DNA of 7,056 bases from an uncultured Clostridia bacterium (lineage in GTDB: Bacteria > Bacillota > Clostridia > Oscillospirales > Acutalibacteraceae), in the NCBI GenBank assembly GCA_945875045.1, contig CAMCIX010000078.1, positions 1 through 7,056 on the forward strand. Direction: 5' to 3'. The notes beneath the pieces are model-generated. The model was not told where the DNA came from. It ran no database searches and was given only the letters and a program-made list of their open reading frames with translations. The position numbers were made by a program, and so were the translations under genes. Shown here piece after piece: positions 5,940-7,056 of the stretch. Positions within the stretch are counted from its first letter, which is position 1. Each line of letters opens with the position of its first letter.

Positions 5940-5951
5940 ATTATCCCCTCG

Positions 5952-7056
5952 CTATTCGTCAAGCTTTAATACCGCCATAAACGCCTCCTGCGGTACCTCG
6001 ACCGTGCCTAAGCGGCGCATACGCTTTTTGCCCTCTTTTTGCTTTTCAAGCAGCTTTTTCTTTCTCGTTATATCGCCGCCGTAGCACTTTGCAAGCACGT
6101 CCTTGCGGAGCGCCTTTACGGTCTCGCGGGCGATAATCTTGCCCGAAACCGCCACCTGTATAGGAACCTCAAAAAGCTGTCTCGGGATATAGTCCTTCAG
6201 CTTTTCGGCGATTTTACGCGCCCTTGTATAGGCGTTATCGGAATGAACTATAAAGGAAAGGGCGTCCACAACGTCGCCCGCCAGCATTACATCAAGCTTT
6301 ACAAGCTTGGACTTTTCGTAGCCCTTTGCCTCGTAATCGTAGCTGGCGTAGCCCTTTGTGCGGGACTTAAGAGCGTCGAAAAAGTCATAGACAATCTCGC
6401 CCATAGGCATAACATAGTGAATATCCACGCGGTCGCCCATATATTTCATATCGGTGTAAACCCCGCGCCGCTCCTCGCAGAGCTGCATAATAGCCCCCAC
6501 ATAGTCGCTCGGGCTGTAAATATGCACGTCGGCGACAGGCTCCAACGCCTCGGCTATAACCGCGGGGTCGGGGTAGTTGGTAGGGTTGTCCACCGTCACA
6601 GTCTCGCCGTTTGTAAGGACAAACTTATATTCCACACTCGGGGCGGTGGTAACAAGGTCTAAATTGTATTCCCGCTCTAAGCGCTCCTCGATAATCTCCA
6701 TATGAAGAAGTCCCAAAAAGCCGCAGCGGAAGCCAAAGCCTAAAGCCGTTGAGCTTTCGGGCTCAAAGAGCAAGGACGCGTCGTTAAGGCTTAGCTTTTC
6801 AAGCGCGTCGCGAAGGTCGGGGTATTTTGCTCCGTCTGCAGGGTATATTCCGCAGAAAACCACGGGGTTTACCTTGCGGTAGCCCTCGAGCGGCTCGCTT
6901 GCGGGATTTTCGGCTAAGGTCACGGTGTCCCCCACCCGCGCCTCGTTTACGGTTTTAATCGAGGCAGTAAGATAGCCAACCTCGCCCGCTTCAAGAACAT
7001 CGCAGGGCTCCATAGAGGTGGCGCGCTTTCTGCCTATTTCCACCGTGTCGAAATTA
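5952..7056 (-). CDS. lepA: Elongation factor 4 (LepA), C-terminal 368 codons; N-terminus beyond window
   Basis: LepA is a ribosome-bound GTPase that acts on stalled or mistranslocated ribosomes and in initiation. The frame stays open to the right edge, so the GTG at 7043 is not the start. The GTPase domain (about the first 230 residues of a ~600-residue protein) is off-window. Visible parts are the domain II beta-barrel (E-A-G-E-V-G-Y, A-R-V-G-D-T), EF-G-like domain III ([15 protein letters not shown] and [16 protein letters not shown]), the domain V region ([19 protein letters not shown]), and the LepA-specific C-terminal domain ([38 protein letters not shown]). The end is complete and typical. 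In many Firmicutes lepA precedes hemW/hrcA; here a carboxypeptidase follows instead. Confidence 0.97.
   Translation of the reverse strand, partial: NFDTVEIGRKRATSMEPCDVLEAGEVGYLTASIKTVNEARVGDTVTLAENPASEPLEGYRKVNPVVFCGIYPADGAKYPDLRDALEKLSLNDASLLFEPESSTALGFGFRCGFLGLLHMEIIEERLEREYNLDLVTTAPSVEYKFVLTNGETVTVDNPTNYPDPAVIAEALEPVADVHIYSPSDYVGAIMQLCEERRGVYTDMKYMGDRVDIHYVMPMGEIVYDFFDALKSRTKGYASYDYEAKGYEKSKLVKLDVMLAGDVVDALSFIVHSDNAYTRARKIAEKLKDYIPRQLFEVPIQVAVSGKIIARETVKALRKDVLAKCYGGDITRKKKLLEKQKEGKKRMRRLGTVEVPQEAFMAVLKLDE

Noticed and set aside
6039..6662. 207-codon plus-strand open frame opposite lepA
   Set aside because: It is antisense to unmistakable LepA coding sequence; the translation resembles no family and it has no ribosome binding site support.

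Overview
The window looks like chromosomal DNA of a Gram-positive, low-to-middling-GC Clostridia-type bacterium. An uncultured Oscillospiraceae-like lineage is my guess; no rRNA is present to settle it. Support comes from strong AGGAG-type ribosome binding sites, consensus-like sigma-A promoters, a lipoprotein PBP with the Cys-rich C-terminal tail known from clostridial class A PBPs, a VanY-type carboxypeptidase, a TnpX-like serine recombinase remnant, and tRNA and terminator architecture typical of Firmicutes. All intact genes are on the minus strand; the only coding trace on the plus strand is the recombinase remnant.

Right end (5115-7056): the last ~368 codons of lepA (elongation factor 4; its N-terminus lies beyond the window) are followed 12 bp later by a membrane-anchored M15B/VanY-type D,D-carboxypeptidase, probably co-transcribed. 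The next stretch (4852-5090) is a non-coding composite repeat with imperfect terminal inverted repeats and three internal hairpins, MITE- or REP-like.

Middle (4483-4809): a near-consensus promoter (TTGCTA-17-TAATAT) drives a broken 5' tRNA half, then an intact tRNA-Ala(GGC) with the G3:U70 identity pair and encoded CCA, then a strong intrinsic terminator. Convergent to it is the last 76 codons of a large serine recombinase (plus strand) with its own terminator. This is the scar of a lost mobile element.

Left half (1-4220): a minus-strand operon begins at a candidate promoter near 4192-4220, with a leader of about 186 nt that may encode a 19-residue peptide. Its genes are a 560-residue Wzy_C/O-antigen-ligase-like polytopic membrane protein, a lipoprotein transpeptidase that resembles a class A PBP without its glycosyltransferase domain (start and stop overlap as TAATG), and a secreted protein of tandem ~107-residue Ig-like repeats that runs off the left edge. 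The proteins are envelope-related: a glycan ligase or polymerase, a peptidoglycan cross-linker and a surface adhesin or scaffold. That suggests a surface-glycan or surface-protein assembly locus. Their joint function is inference; no described system with exactly this trio is known to me.
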